Origin: a virus
Length of the DNA stretch: 31,763 bases
Direction: 5' to 3' (one strand)
IMG/VR virus record: IMGVR_UViG_3300037294_000038
Span: 1-31,763 of that record
Part shown: positions 5,148-12,916 of the stretch, piece after piece
Numbering within the stretch: the first letter of the stretch is position 1
Layout: the number at the start of each line of letters is the position of its first letter
Program-made: the position numbers and the translations under genes
Notes under the pieces: generated by a model
What the model was told of the DNA's origin: nothing
What the model saw: the letters and a program-made list of their open reading frames with translations, nothing else
The model's database searches: none

Positions 5148-5290
5148 AAAAATTATTAGCAATCATTCTTATGACATTTTCAGTAAGTGCTTTTGCTTAC
5201 TGCACAACTCAGGTTATATTTGCTGGGGGTAAAACTATTGTTTGCTCAACTTGTTGTACAGGAAACGTTTGCACAACAACCTGCACATAG
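5144..5290 (+). CDS. Exported Cys-rich microprotein (48 aa)
   Basis: Signal-peptide protein: MKKLLAIILMTFSVSAFA is a textbook Sec signal (two Lys, hydrophobic core, AFA cleavage site) followed by a mature part of about 30 residues with seven cysteines, including CSTCCTGNVCTTTC. This would be a periplasmic, disulfide-bonded peptide. Similar small phage proteins with an exported CxxCC...C...C tail occur elsewhere, to my recollection, without known function. The start at 5144 has the strongest ribosome-binding site of the region, CGGAGAAACC at 5131-5140, an exact 10-base match to the complement of the predicted 5' end of small RNA 1. Possible roles: superinfection exclusion or envelope modification (inference). 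Confidence 0.7.
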   Translation: MKKLLAIILMTFSVSAFAYCTTQVIFAGGKTIVCSTCCTGNVCTTTCT

Positions 5291-5291
5291 T

Positions 5292-5300
5292 TGTTATAAT
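5292..5300 (+). promoter_or_regulatory. Extended -10 promoter element
   Basis: TGTTATAAT is a full extended -10 element (TGn + TATAAT) just after the Cys-rich gene. No good -35 box at 16-18 bases; TTGCAC at 5269-5274 is 20 bases away. It would drive the two Lys-rich genes and possibly the ART gene downstream. Confidence 0.4.
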
Positions 5301-5323
5301 GTCAATAACAAGGAGATTACAAA

Positions 5324-5443
5324 ATGAAAAAATGTACGGACAACGGTAATCGTGTAAAGGCTGCGGTTAAAGCTGCAGGAAAAAAGCCAATGGGTAAAAA
5401 GCCTGCAGACAAAATGCCTGCGGACAAAAAGACAAAATATTAA
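5324..5443 (+). CDS. Lys-rich small protein (39 aa)
   Basis: A 39-residue, very basic, low-complexity protein: MKKCTDNGNRVKAAVKAAGK followed by repeated KKPADK/MPADKK units. Excellent Shine-Dalgarno AAGGAG about eight bases before the ATG. No fold is predicted; such charge suggests binding to DNA or RNA. It is paired with another basic microprotein immediately downstream. Function unknown. Confidence 0.6.
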   Translation: MKKCTDNGNRVKAAVKAAGKKPMGKKPADKMPADKKTKY

Positions 5444-5452
5444 GGTGATCAT

Positions 5453-5596
5453 ATGAAAGGTTTGTATGCGAACATTAAAGCAAAGAAAGACCGCATTAAG
5501 GCGGGTTCAGGCGAGAAAATGAACAAGGTAGGTAGCAAGAATGCACCGACGGCTAAAGATTTTAAGACTGCTGCAAAGACTGCTAAAAAGAAATAA
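5453..5596 (+). CDS. Conserved Lys-rich small phage protein (47 aa)
   Basis: A 47-residue basic protein, MKGLYANIKAKKDRIKAGSG ... KMNKVGSKNAPTAKDFKTAAK, ending KTAKKK. I recall the pattern MKGLYANI-AK--RI-AGSGEKM--PG-K-APTA--F as a recurrent small phage protein of unknown function found near head or packaging genes. AAGGTGATC precedes the ATG at 5453. It ends two bases before the ART-GNAT gene. Possibly a nucleic-acid-binding virion or packaging accessory; not established. Confidence 0.7.
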   Translation: MKGLYANIKAKKDRIKAGSGEKMNKVGSKNAPTAKDFKTAAKTAKKK

Positions 5597-5598
5597 GC

Positions 5599-7218
5599 AT
5601 GACGCTTGAAGAGTATTTGCAACAGTTACTTCCTGCACAACAGCCTGTTTATCAACCGACTGCTGTCCAAGGATTACTGACGCCAAGGCAAGACGAGGTT
5701 ACTGCGTATGACCCATCATTTCGCAGGCAAGGCTCAGACGCCACACAAGGGCTACTAGAGAGCATAGGAATGGATAGGGGATACTCACGCAGGGTAGCCC
5801 AGAATTTATTGGGTGGCGAGAGTAGCGTCATGCCCGGCGGTATCGGCATTGCGGACTTTGTGCCATTTGTGGGCTATGGTTTAGGCGCAGGTGAATCGAT
5901 AGAAGGCGTAGGGCAAGCCAAGAAAGACTTTGAGGCGGGGAACTATGGCTCTGCGGCATTGAATTATGCGCTGTCTAGCTTGGGTTTATTACCTGCGGTC
6001 GGTGCGGCTACGGCTTTTCATGGTACGCCAAACAAGGTTGTAGACAAGTTTAATCTTGATAAAGTTGGTACGGGTGAGGGCGCACAAGCCTATGGCCATG
6101 GTATTTACTTTGCTGAAAGCCCAATGGAAGCTCAAAAATATATGGGCAATTTTGATGAATTTAATACAAAAGTAAACAACGAAATATTAGATACACCTGT
6201 TTTAAAGCAAATTTTGCGATATCAAGGAAACCCAGAAAGATACATAAATTCTTTAGAACCACAAATTAAACGGCAACAAGAGATTTTAAAAAATGCAAGT
6301 AAAGAAGAAATAATGCCAGGATTGTCTGATTTTGACATCGCAAACATGGAATTAAATTCAATATTAAAAAATGTAGAAGAAGCTAAAAGTTATATTGGCA
6401 AAGACATTAAAAGCGTTCCTGTTGGAAACTTTTACAAAGTTGATATACCAGACGCAGATATACCTAAAATGCTAGATTGGGATAAATCGTTTAACCAGCA
6501 AACGCCTGAAGTGCGATCAGCATTCAATAAATTGTACTCAGACCCTAAAATTGCTGATTCTGATAATGCGGACTGGTTTAAGAATATAGACAAAGACCAA
6601 GCAAGCATGAGTGGAATGTATAGCAATTTAGCAACAAGCGACAATCTCAAAGGCGCGAAAGATGTGTCACGGTTATTGTCACAAGAAGGCGTAACAGGTG
6701 TTAGATACTTAGATGAAGGCAGTCGCGGTGCGGGCAAAGGCACATCAAACTTTGTTACGTTTAACCCTGAAGAGGTTAAGATACTAGAAGAGAACGGCAT
6801 CAACTACGATGAATTGATGAAAAGTGGTTTACTAGGAAGTAATGTACCAAGCAATGCAACTAATAAAGCTATTAGAAACGCAGATGATCAGCCATACGTT
6901 TCATATTTTAAACATCAAGACGAAATTTTAACTGAAATGGGTGACATTGAATATGGAGATCCCTACGTTTTAATTGATAAAGTGTATGTGCCTGATGATA
7001 TGCGAAAACAAGGAATCGGTAGAAAAATATTAAGAGAAAATTTACATGAAATGCAAAAAGAATATCCTGGTTTACCTATAAAACTAGCAGCTTACCCAGA
7101 CGCAAATACAATTAGCATGGACGATTTAGTAAAGTTTTATAAAAAAGAAAATTTTTATATTGATGAAGTGTTTGGCGATTCTGTAATAATGGAATTTGGT
7201 GGCATAATTAACAAATAA
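5599..7218 (+). CDS. ADP-ribosyltransferase-like / GNAT acetyltransferase fusion protein (possible packaged effector)
   Basis: Three parts. Residues 1-135: Gln/Pro-rich start, then a Gly/Ala-rich hydrophobic stretch (GIADFVPFVGYGLGAGE) like those in ejected virion proteins. Residues about 139-400: ART-type fold resembling the ADP-ribosyltransferases of phage polyvalent proteins, with FHGTP (His141), GTGEGAQAYGHGIYFAE (Tyr170) and, after a helical insert, GVTGVRYLDEGSRGAGKGTSN then FVTFNPEEVKIL, whose Glu could complete an H-Y-E triad. Residues about 435-535: GNAT domain with VLIDKVYVPDDMRKQGIGRK, the acetyl-CoA R-x-x-G-x-G loop. ARTs transfer ADP-ribose from NAD to host proteins, as T4 Alt does; the target here is unknown. 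It lies between basic microproteins and the modification genes. Weak Shine-Dalgarno. Confidence 0.7.
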   Translation: MTLEEYLQQLLPAQQPVYQPTAVQGLLTPRQDEVTAYDPSFRRQGSDATQGLLESIGMDRGYSRRVAQNLLGGESSVMPGGIGIADFVPFVGYGLGAGESIEGVGQAKKDFEAGNYGSAALNYALSSLGLLPAVGAATAFHGTPNKVVDKFNLDKVGTGEGAQAYGHGIYFAESPMEAQKYMGNFDEFNTKVNNEILDTPVLKQILRYQGNPERYINSLEPQIKRQQEILKNASKEEIMPGLSDFDIANMELNSILKNVEEAKSYIGKDIKSVPVGNFYKVDIPDADIPKMLDWDKSFNQQTPEVRSAFNKLYSDPKIADSDNADWFKNIDKDQASMSGMYSNLATSDNLKGAKDVSRLLSQEGVTGVRYLDEGSRGAGKGTSNFVTFNPEEVKILEENGINYDELMKSGLLGSNVPSNATNKAIRNADDQPYVSYFKHQDEILTEMGDIEYGDPYVLIDKVYVPDDMRKQGIGRKILRENLHEMQKEYPGLPIKLAAYPDANTISMDDLVKFYKKENFYIDEVFGDSVIMEFGGIINK

Positions 7219-7259
7219 AATTAAGTTTAATTTAACTCGATGACCCGTTAGGAGTCGAA

Positions 7260-7772
7260 ATGAAGCAAGAAATAGTACATAAGTCTATTGCGGACTTAAT
7301 TCCTTATGCAAACAATGCTCGAACGCATAGTGACACACAAGTAGCGCAAATAGCAGCAAGCATAAAAGAGTTTGGGTTTACTAACCCAATACTATTAGAC
7401 GGTTCAAACGGAATCATTGCAGGGCATGGCAGGCTCATGGCAGTACGTAAGCTAGGTATGGACACCGTGCCTTGCATAGAGCTATCACACCTAAGCGACA
7501 AACAAAGAAAAGCCTATATCCTTGCGGACAATCGCTTGGCTATGAATAGTGGCTGGGATACACAATTGTTAACGCTAGAGCTAAAAGGGCTAGATGACGA
7601 AGGCTTTGACTTAGAGATGCTAGGTTTTGATGCAGATGAGTTAAGTGAATTAATGTCAGATGTTAATTTTGACCCTGCTACAGAAGATGAACAAGGAAAA
7701 TTAGATGAGTTAGACCCAAAATGGATAATTTGCCCTAAATGTGGGAGCGAATTTGATGCAAGAAAAAATTAA
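7260..7772 (+). CDS. ParB/Srx-fold (ParB-like nuclease domain) protein with C-terminal CPxCG knuckle
   Basis: ParB N-terminal-like domain: IADLIPYANNARTHSDTQVA (residues 10-29), IAASIKEFGFTNPILLDG, GIIAGHGRLMAVRKLGMDTV (about 60-79) and LSDKQRKAYILADNRLA, the GHGR box being diagnostic. In phages this domain is often fused or adjacent to DNA methyltransferases and modification genes; here there is no methyltransferase domain. The C-terminus ends WIICPKCGSEFDARKN, half a zinc ribbon. The last codons also carry the start and GGGAG Shine-Dalgarno of the Mom-like gene, which overlaps by 17 bases. Start 7260 is preceded by TTAGGAG. Likely works with the neighbouring modification enzyme; the biochemical role is not established. 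Confidence 0.85.
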   Translation: MKQEIVHKSIADLIPYANNARTHSDTQVAQIAASIKEFGFTNPILLDGSNGIIAGHGRLMAVRKLGMDTVPCIELSHLSDKQRKAYILADNRLAMNSGWDTQLLTLELKGLDDEGFDLEMLGFDADELSELMSDVNFDPATEDEQGKLDELDPKWIICPKCGSEFDARKN

Positions 7773-8463
7773 CTTACACATTGATTGGGCTAGTCACGTA
7801 TCAGCAAAATTTGCTTGTTTGAACTGGCATTACAGTCAATGCTTGCCTGTCGGCAAATTAGTTAAAGTAGGCGTTTGGGAGGATAAAAAATTTATAGGTG
7901 TAGTTTTGTTTTCTCGCGGTGCAAGCCCTACTTTAGGAAATGCTTATGATTTAAATCAAACTAAATGCTGTGAACTTACAAGAGTTGCTTTAAATAAACA
8001 TTTAACACCTGTATCTAGAATATTATCAATAGCTATTAAATTTTTAAAAAACAACAACCCTAATTTAAAATTAATTGTTAGTTTTGCAGACGCTAATCAA
8101 AATCATTACGGAGGAATTTATCAAGCTAATAATTGGTTATATGCAGGAAAATCTAATCCTAAAAAAGATTACATCGGGCCTGATGGTAAAAAATACTTAT
8201 CTAGGCAAATTGCAGAATCAGGTTATGTTATGCAATTTGGAAAAAAAACAAAAGCATACAAACCAAGTGAATGTTTAGCAATTCCTGTTAAAGGTAAGCA
8301 CAGATATTTAATGCCGTTAGATGAAGAAATGCGTGCTAAAGTTGCATCATTAGCAAAGCCATACCCTAAGCGTGTCAAAAAGCAGGACTCTGAGAGCCCC
8401 TCGGAACTGGGCGGGGCAGTACCGACCGACACGCTCCATTTATTGCGAGGAACTAATGGCTAA
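7756..8463 (+). CDS. Mom-like adenine-modification enzyme
   Basis: Resembles phage Mu Mom, a GNAT-like enzyme that converts adenine in phage DNA to N6-carbamoylmethyl adenine and so blocks many restriction enzymes. Family features: KLVKVGVWEDKKFIGVVLFS near the start, ELTRVALNKHLTPVSRILSI (about residues 75-94), the signature LKLIVSFADANQNHYGGIYQ then ANNWLYAG (about 107-134), and KYL-LPLD then YPKR near the end, followed by a GGAVPTDTLH tail seen in other phage Mom-like proteins. The start at 7756 (MQEKINLHIDW) is preferred over GTG 7741 because GGGAG lies eight bases upstream. Overlap with the ParB-like gene implies translational coupling. It also overlaps the small terminase start. Confidence 0.8.
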   Translation: MQEKINLHIDWASHVSAKFACLNWHYSQCLPVGKLVKVGVWEDKKFIGVVLFSRGASPTLGNAYDLNQTKCCELTRVALNKHLTPVSRILSIAIKFLKNNNPNLKLIVSFADANQNHYGGIYQANNWLYAGKSNPKKDYIGPDGKKYLSRQIAESGYVMQFGKKTKAYKPSECLAIPVKGKHRYLMPLDEEMRAKVASLAKPYPKRVKKQDSESPSELGGAVPTDTLHLLRGTNG

Positions 8464-8824
8464 GAACGGCAGACAAGGTGAAGGGGGCGGTAAGCCATTA
8501 ATAGTGTTTGATGAAAAGCAAACCAACCAAGTTGAGTCACTCGCTGCTGTGTTATCAAAAACACAAATGGCTGATTATTTTGGCATAAGCCTTACAACTC
8601 TTATAGAAATTGAAAAGAGGCAACCTGAAGTATCTGAAGCCTATAAAAGGGGCAAATCAAAAGCTATTGGAAATGTAGCTAAAAACCTTATTTCACAGGC
8701 GCAAGCAGGTAATGTATCAGCAGCCATTTTTTACCTAAAGACACAAGCTGGCTGGAAAGAAACACAAGTTAACGAAATAACTGGAGCTGACGGGCAACCG
8801 TTTATAGTCAAATGGGGGCAGTAA
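8456..8824 (+). CDS. terS: Terminase small subunit (DNA recognition)
   Basis: Immediately upstream of the large terminase and of the right size (122 aa). The start at 8456 (MAKNGRQGEGGGKPLIVFDE) is chosen over the longer frame because GCGAGGA is well spaced before it. A helix-turn-helix is visible: VESLAAVLSKTQMADYFGIS then LTTLIEIEKRQPEVSEAYKR. The end, AGNVSAAIFYLKTQAGWKET, is typical of small terminase or phage homeodomain-like proteins. It would form a ring that recognises the packaging site and stimulates the large subunit. Its ATG overlaps the Mom-like stop, and its stop overlaps the large terminase start. Confidence 0.8.
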   Translation: MAKNGRQGEGGGKPLIVFDEKQTNQVESLAAVLSKTQMADYFGISLTTLIEIEKRQPEVSEAYKRGKSKAIGNVAKNLISQAQAGNVSAAIFYLKTQAGWKETQVNEITGADGQPFIVKWGQ

Positions 8825-10077
8825 GAGAGATAATTATCTCGTACCAGCCCAGAGCGCCTCAGATTGAGATGCATAACGCTGCGGACAAGCACCGTTTTAC
8901 AGTAGTAGTCGCTCATCGAAGGGCTGGAAAAACCGTGTCGGCAATCAATGAGTTAATTAAAGCGTCAATCAATTGTGAGCTAGAACGCCCGAGAATGGCG
9001 TACATTGCGCCCACTTACGGTCAAGCTAAACGTGTCGCCTGGGACTACTTACTACACTACACACGACCACTTGGTGCTGTGGCAAACATTGCTGAGCTAA
9101 GGGTAGACTTTTGGGACAGGCGCATACAGTTATTTGGTTCAGATAACCCAGATTCATTGCGCGGACAGTACTTTGATTTAGTAGTCCTAGATGAGATAGC
9201 AGATCAGAACCCAAAGATTTGGAACGAGATTATTCGCCCAGCACTAGCTGACCGCAAAGGAAGAGCAATATTTATTGGCACACCAAAGGGGCAGAATCAC
9301 TTTAAGGAGCTAAGAGACAGGGCTGAAGTTGAACCTGATTGGGCTTTACTCGAATTCAAAGCAAGTGAAACACGCATACTAGATACAGAAGAGCTAGAAG
9401 CAGCCAAGCGTGAGATGGGTGATGATAAGTACAACCAAGAATTTGAGTGTTCATTTAACGCAGCGATAGAGGGCAGTTACTACGGCAAGCTCATGAATGA
9501 CCTAGATGAACAGGGTAGATTCGTTGAGATTGTGCGCGATGATCTATGCCGAACATACACTGCGTGGGACTTAGGAATGGGTGATTCAACCGCTATCTGG
9601 GTTGTCCAGGTATCAGGTCAAGAGTACAGATTCATGGACTTTATAGAGAATCACGGGGTTGGGCTTGATTGGTATGTGCGTGAATTAACAGAGCGAGGCT
9701 GGCATAAAGCTGAACACATATTGCCACATGACGTGCAAGTCAGAGAGTTAGGGACAGGGCGAAGCAGGCTAGAAGTGTTACAAGAAGCAGGACTATCTTG
9801 CACCGTTGCGCCACGACTTGGCATAGACGATGGAATACAAGCGTTTAGAAGAATGTTGCCAAACTGTTGGTTTAATATGCCACAAGTTAAGCAAGGTGTA
9901 GAATGTCTTAGAAATTACAGGCGCGAATATGACGAAAAGCGTAATATATTCTATGATAAGCCATTGCATGACTGGTCATCGCACGGGGCAGATTCTGCTA
10001 GATATTTTGCCGTCGGAGTGTTTGATATCAGTTCTTGGTCTAAACCAATTAAAATTAACACAGGTTGGGTCGTATAA
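8812..10077 (+). CDS. terL: Terminase large subunit (packaging ATPase/nuclease)
   Basis: DNA-packaging motor, 421 aa. Walker A AHRRAGKT (residues 34-41), an adenine-binding Q segment (YQPRAPQ), Walker B LVVLDE (123-128), coupling motif IFIGTPKG (153-160). The RNase H-like nuclease has AWDLGMGDSTA (251-261, Asp253 and Asp258) and a distal HGADSARYFAVG supplying the last acidic residue (about 398). The length is slightly short for a terminase but all motifs are present. ATG 8812 overlaps the small-subunit stop and lacks a strong Shine-Dalgarno, so it relies on coupling. It sets the 5' boundary of the head module. Confidence 0.95.
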   Translation: MGAVREIIISYQPRAPQIEMHNAADKHRFTVVVAHRRAGKTVSAINELIKASINCELERPRMAYIAPTYGQAKRVAWDYLLHYTRPLGAVANIAELRVDFWDRRIQLFGSDNPDSLRGQYFDLVVLDEIADQNPKIWNEIIRPALADRKGRAIFIGTPKGQNHFKELRDRAEVEPDWALLEFKASETRILDTEELEAAKREMGDDKYNQEFECSFNAAIEGSYYGKLMNDLDEQGRFVEIVRDDLCRTYTAWDLGMGDSTAIWVVQVSGQEYRFMDFIENHGVGLDWYVRELTERGWHKAEHILPHDVQVRELGTGRSRLEVLQEAGLSCTVAPRLGIDDGIQAFRRMLPNCWFNMPQVKQGVECLRNYRREYDEKRNIFYDKPLHDWSSHGADSARYFAVGVFDISSWSKPIKINTGWVV

Positions 10078-10217
10078 TGTGGTTACAACAGCAAGGCAAT
10101 AAACTAGATCAATCCATATTAGACCGATTAATAGAAAGAATAGAGAAGCTAGAGGAAAAGATTAAACTGTTAGAACGCAAGCGTATCAATCAAAAGGATA
10201 CAAAGAATGTCATCTGA
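10077..10217 (+). CDS. Small coiled-coil protein between terminase and portal (46 aa)
   Basis: Frame starting at ATG 10077 (overlapping the terminase stop as TAATG): MWLQQQGNKLDQSILDRLIE RIEKLEEKIKLLERKR, 46 residues. Heptad leucines/isoleucines predict one amphipathic coiled coil and nothing else. Its end overlaps the portal start by 11 bases and contains the portal Shine-Dalgarno AAGGAT. Overlaps on both sides make translation likely. It could be a packaging accessory or portal-assembly factor; no homolog is recognised. Confidence 0.55.
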   Translation: MWLQQQGNKLDQSILDRLIERIEKLEEKIKLLERKRINQKDTKNVI

Positions 10218-12294
10218 AATGAAACTTAAAGCGATTATTGATTCAGAAATTGATAACGCGATTGGGTATCTTGAAAGCGAAACAACGCTAGACCGAGCTA
10301 AAGCTCTTGAGTTTTATCTTCGCCAACCTTATGGTAATGAGGTAGAGGGTCGCTCACAAGTAGTAACGGGCGAGGTTGCTGAGTCAATTGATGGCGCATT
10401 GCCAAGTTTAGTGCGGGTGTTTACACAATCAGATGATATTGTGCGCTTTGAACCAAAAGCTCCAGGCGATGAAGAGGGCGCAAAGCAAGCAACAGAGTAT
10501 GCAAACTGGGTGTTCTATGCACAGAATTCAGGATTCACAATACTGCACGACTGGTTCAAAGATGCTTTGATGCAAAAGGTTGGTGTCATCAAAGCGTACT
10601 GGGACACAAAGGTAGACGTTACAAAAGAGACCTATGAAAATTTAACAGACGATGAACTGATGATTTTATTGTCAGACGATTCGCTAGATGTTGTTGAGCA
10701 AGACACTACTGAGATTGAGGGTCAAGTTGACGAAATGGGTCAACCTATGATGTTTAGATCACACAACATTGTCGTAAGTAAAAAAACAAGCCGAGGCTCA
10801 GTTAAGATTGAAAACGTGCCTCCCGAGGAATTTCTTATAAGTAAGCGTGCAAGAAATATTGAAGATTCGCCATTTATTGCACACCGAAAATTGCTTCCAC
10901 GTTCGGATTTAATAGCAATGGGTTTTGACCCTGAAGTCGTTGATAGATTATCGGCTTTTGACGAACTTAGTTTTACATCGGAACGATTGGCACGGTACTC
11001 ACGTGGTGAGCAACCGTTTCAGCAGGCAAGTATTGACAGAGCAATGCAAGAAATTGAAGTATATGAATGTTACATAAAAGCCGATATTGATGACGATGGA
11101 ATAGCAGAATTGCGCCAAGTATTTTATGCGGGTTCAGACATTCTAAGTGATATCGAAACGGATTATGTGCCTTTTCATTCACTATGCCCAATACCCATCC
11201 CGCACAAGTTTTTCGGTGAGTCTATGGCTGATCGCACGATGGACATTCAGCTAATCAAATCAACAGTTGTGCGCCAAATGTTGGACAACTTATATCTGAG
11301 CAACAACGGGCGAATGGGTGTGGTAGAAGGTCAAGTTAATCTTGACGACATGCTTTCGGTAACGCCTGGCGGTGTGATTCGCATGAAGAATCCAAACGCT
11401 ATTGTGCCAATTGTTGTTCCACAGGTTGCTGGTCAAGCGTTCCCAATGCTAGAGTATTTAGACAATCAGCAAAGTAAGCGAACAGGTATTTCTGAGGCGC
11501 AACAAGGGTTAAATCCCGATGTGTTGCAAAACGTTACAGCGGCAGCAGTTGCGGCTGCCTCACAAGCAGCGGGTGGCAAGATAGAGTTAATCGCTCGTAT
11601 ATTTGCCGAGACTGGTGTCAAAAGCCTATTCGTTGGCATCTTGCAACTAGTGTGTAAGTATCAGGACAAGCCAACTATCATTCGGTTGCGCGGGAAATAC
11701 GTTCCTATTGACCCAAGATTGTGGTCGAACCAATATGATCTATCAATAAACGTTGGGCTTGGCACAGGCAACAGGCAAGAACAGATGGCGATGTTGCAGA
11801 TGGTTTTATCTAAGCAAGAAACGATTATCCAACAATACGGGCCAAGTAATCCACTTTGTTCGGTAGGGCAGTACCGTGCAACTTTGGGTAGATTTATAGA
11901 GGCAGCAGGGTTCACGGACTCAGCAGAATTCTTTAAAGAGGTGACGCCAGAGGTAGACGCACAGTTAGCACAGCCACAAGAGCCAAAGCAAGACCCAGCA
12001 ATGCAAGCGTTACTACAACAGGCGCAAGCACAATTGCAAATTGCACAACAAAAAGCGGTTGCTGATATTGAAGCAAGGCAAATGAAAGCACAGGCTGATA
12101 TTCAGTTAGAGCGCGAAAAGGCAACGGTTGATATTCAGATACAGCGCGAGAAGTTGGCAGCGGAGTTACAAATGCAACGTGAAAAGTACGCGCTTGAGTT
12201 ACAATTTAGACAGCAAGAATTACAGGCTGAGATTGCCCTTAAACAAATTAAACTAGGTGCTGACATAACCAGCGATGTGAGGATACCAGGGTGA
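10207..12294 (+). CDS. Portal protein (P22-type)
   Basis: Large portal, 695 aa, forming the dodecameric DNA gateway at one capsid vertex. The N-terminal pattern, LDRAKALEFYLRQPYGNEVEGRSQVVTGEVAESIDGA-P, is typical of P22-like portals of podoviruses and SU10-type phages; the wing and core include TSRGSVKIENVPPEEFLISK and the clip/stem PIPIPHKFFGESMADRTMDI. Residues about 585-685 are an exceptionally long Gln/Ala/Glu/Lys heptad helix (IQIQREKLAAELQMQREKYA), corresponding to the helical barrel of P22 portal. AAGGATACAAAG precedes the ATG. It ends GTGA, overlapping the next start. Confidence 0.9.
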   Translation: MSSEMKLKAIIDSEIDNAIGYLESETTLDRAKALEFYLRQPYGNEVEGRSQVVTGEVAESIDGALPSLVRVFTQSDDIVRFEPKAPGDEEGAKQATEYANWVFYAQNSGFTILHDWFKDALMQKVGVIKAYWDTKVDVTKETYENLTDDELMILLSDDSLDVVEQDTTEIEGQVDEMGQPMMFRSHNIVVSKKTSRGSVKIENVPPEEFLISKRARNIEDSPFIAHRKLLPRSDLIAMGFDPEVVDRLSAFDELSFTSERLARYSRGEQPFQQASIDRAMQEIEVYECYIKADIDDDGIAELRQVFYAGSDILSDIETDYVPFHSLCPIPIPHKFFGESMADRTMDIQLIKSTVVRQMLDNLYLSNNGRMGVVEGQVNLDDMLSVTPGGVIRMKNPNAIVPIVVPQVAGQAFPMLEYLDNQQSKRTGISEAQQGLNPDVLQNVTAAAVAAASQAAGGKIELIARIFAETGVKSLFVGILQLVCKYQDKPTIIRLRGKYVPIDPRLWSNQYDLSINVGLGTGNRQEQMAMLQMVLSKQETIIQQYGPSNPLCSVGQYRATLGRFIEAAGFTDSAEFFKEVTPEVDAQLAQPQEPKQDPAMQALLQQAQAQLQIAQQKAVADIEARQMKAQADIQLEREKATVDIQIQREKLAAELQMQREKYALELQFRQQELQAEIALKQIKLGADITSDVRIPG

Positions 12295-12686
12295 GTGGAA
12301 ATCAACAATTAGATTCGCAATTAATGGCGTCGTTGCAATCAAACATGCAACAGCCTATGCAACAACCTTTGCAACAAATGCAACAATCAATGCAACCGAT
12401 GCAACAATTTGGACAGCAACAAAGCGCATACAACCCGTTCGATGCTATTGCCCAGATGCAACGTCAACCGATGCAACAACCAGTGATGAATCCATTTTTT
12501 GGTGGTCAAATACCCATGAACTTTGGTTTACCTGAGGCATCACGTATACCCGCAGACTTTCAATCTGCGTTACAAAACTTTAAACGTGGTACTCCTCCTC
12601 CTCCTGTTGATAATTCCATGGGTGCAGTTTTTGATTCTGGGAATGTTTACGGTGGAAATTTTAACGGTGGAAACGGTAACGATTAA
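12291..12686 (+). CDS. Gln/Met-rich low-complexity virion-region protein (131 aa)
   Basis: Starts at GTG 12291 overlapping the portal stop. Residues 5-75 are built from MQQPMQQ-type units with a matching atgcaacaa DNA repeat; then a proline-rich FGGQIPMNFGLPEASRIPAD segment and a Gly/Asn tail (GNVYGGNFNGGNGND). Disordered, prion-like composition; no enzymatic motif. The position between portal and scaffold suggests an assembly or capsid-internal role. The sequence type is visible; the function is not. Confidence 0.65.
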   Translation: MSGNQQLDSQLMASLQSNMQQPMQQPLQQMQQSMQPMQQFGQQQSAYNPFDAIAQMQRQPMQQPVMNPFFGGQIPMNFGLPEASRIPADFQSALQNFKRGTPPPPVDNSMGAVFDSGNVYGGNFNGGNGND

Positions 12687-12916
12687 TGGACAAGGCACAA
12701 TTATCAATCAATTTACTGCGCGATGAGTTTTTCATGGGTGAAATGAAAGCGATTAAAGATAATTGTTTACAGCAAATTGTTAACAGTAACGAATCAGATA
12801 TAAACGTGCGTGAAGATTATTACCGAATACATAAGCAGATAGATTTGGTTATATCCCACTTTCAATCGTTAGCGGATAGCAAGCAGATTGATAGCAAGAG
12901 ATGGAAGATATTTTAA
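12686..12916 (+). CDS. Small conserved head-module protein (76 aa)
   Basis: Helical 76-residue protein: LLRDEFFMGEMKAIKDNCLQ ... DINVREDYYRIHKQIDLVIS, ending DSKRWKIF. Small proteins with this RD-F...M..IK...R...YR.-...I...L.......I..KRWKI pattern occur between portal and scaffold in many P22/SU10-like phages, to my recollection without assigned function. ATG 12686 overlaps the previous stop (TAATG). Probably an assembly accessory. Confidence 0.7.
   Translation: MDKAQLSINLLRDEFFMGEMKAIKDNCLQQIVNSNESDINVREDYYRIHKQIDLVISHFQSLADSKQIDSKRWKIF

Noticed and set aside
8075-8278. 67-codon frame inside the Mom-like gene
   Set aside because: No ribosome-binding site, and the Mom motifs in the main frame explain the region.
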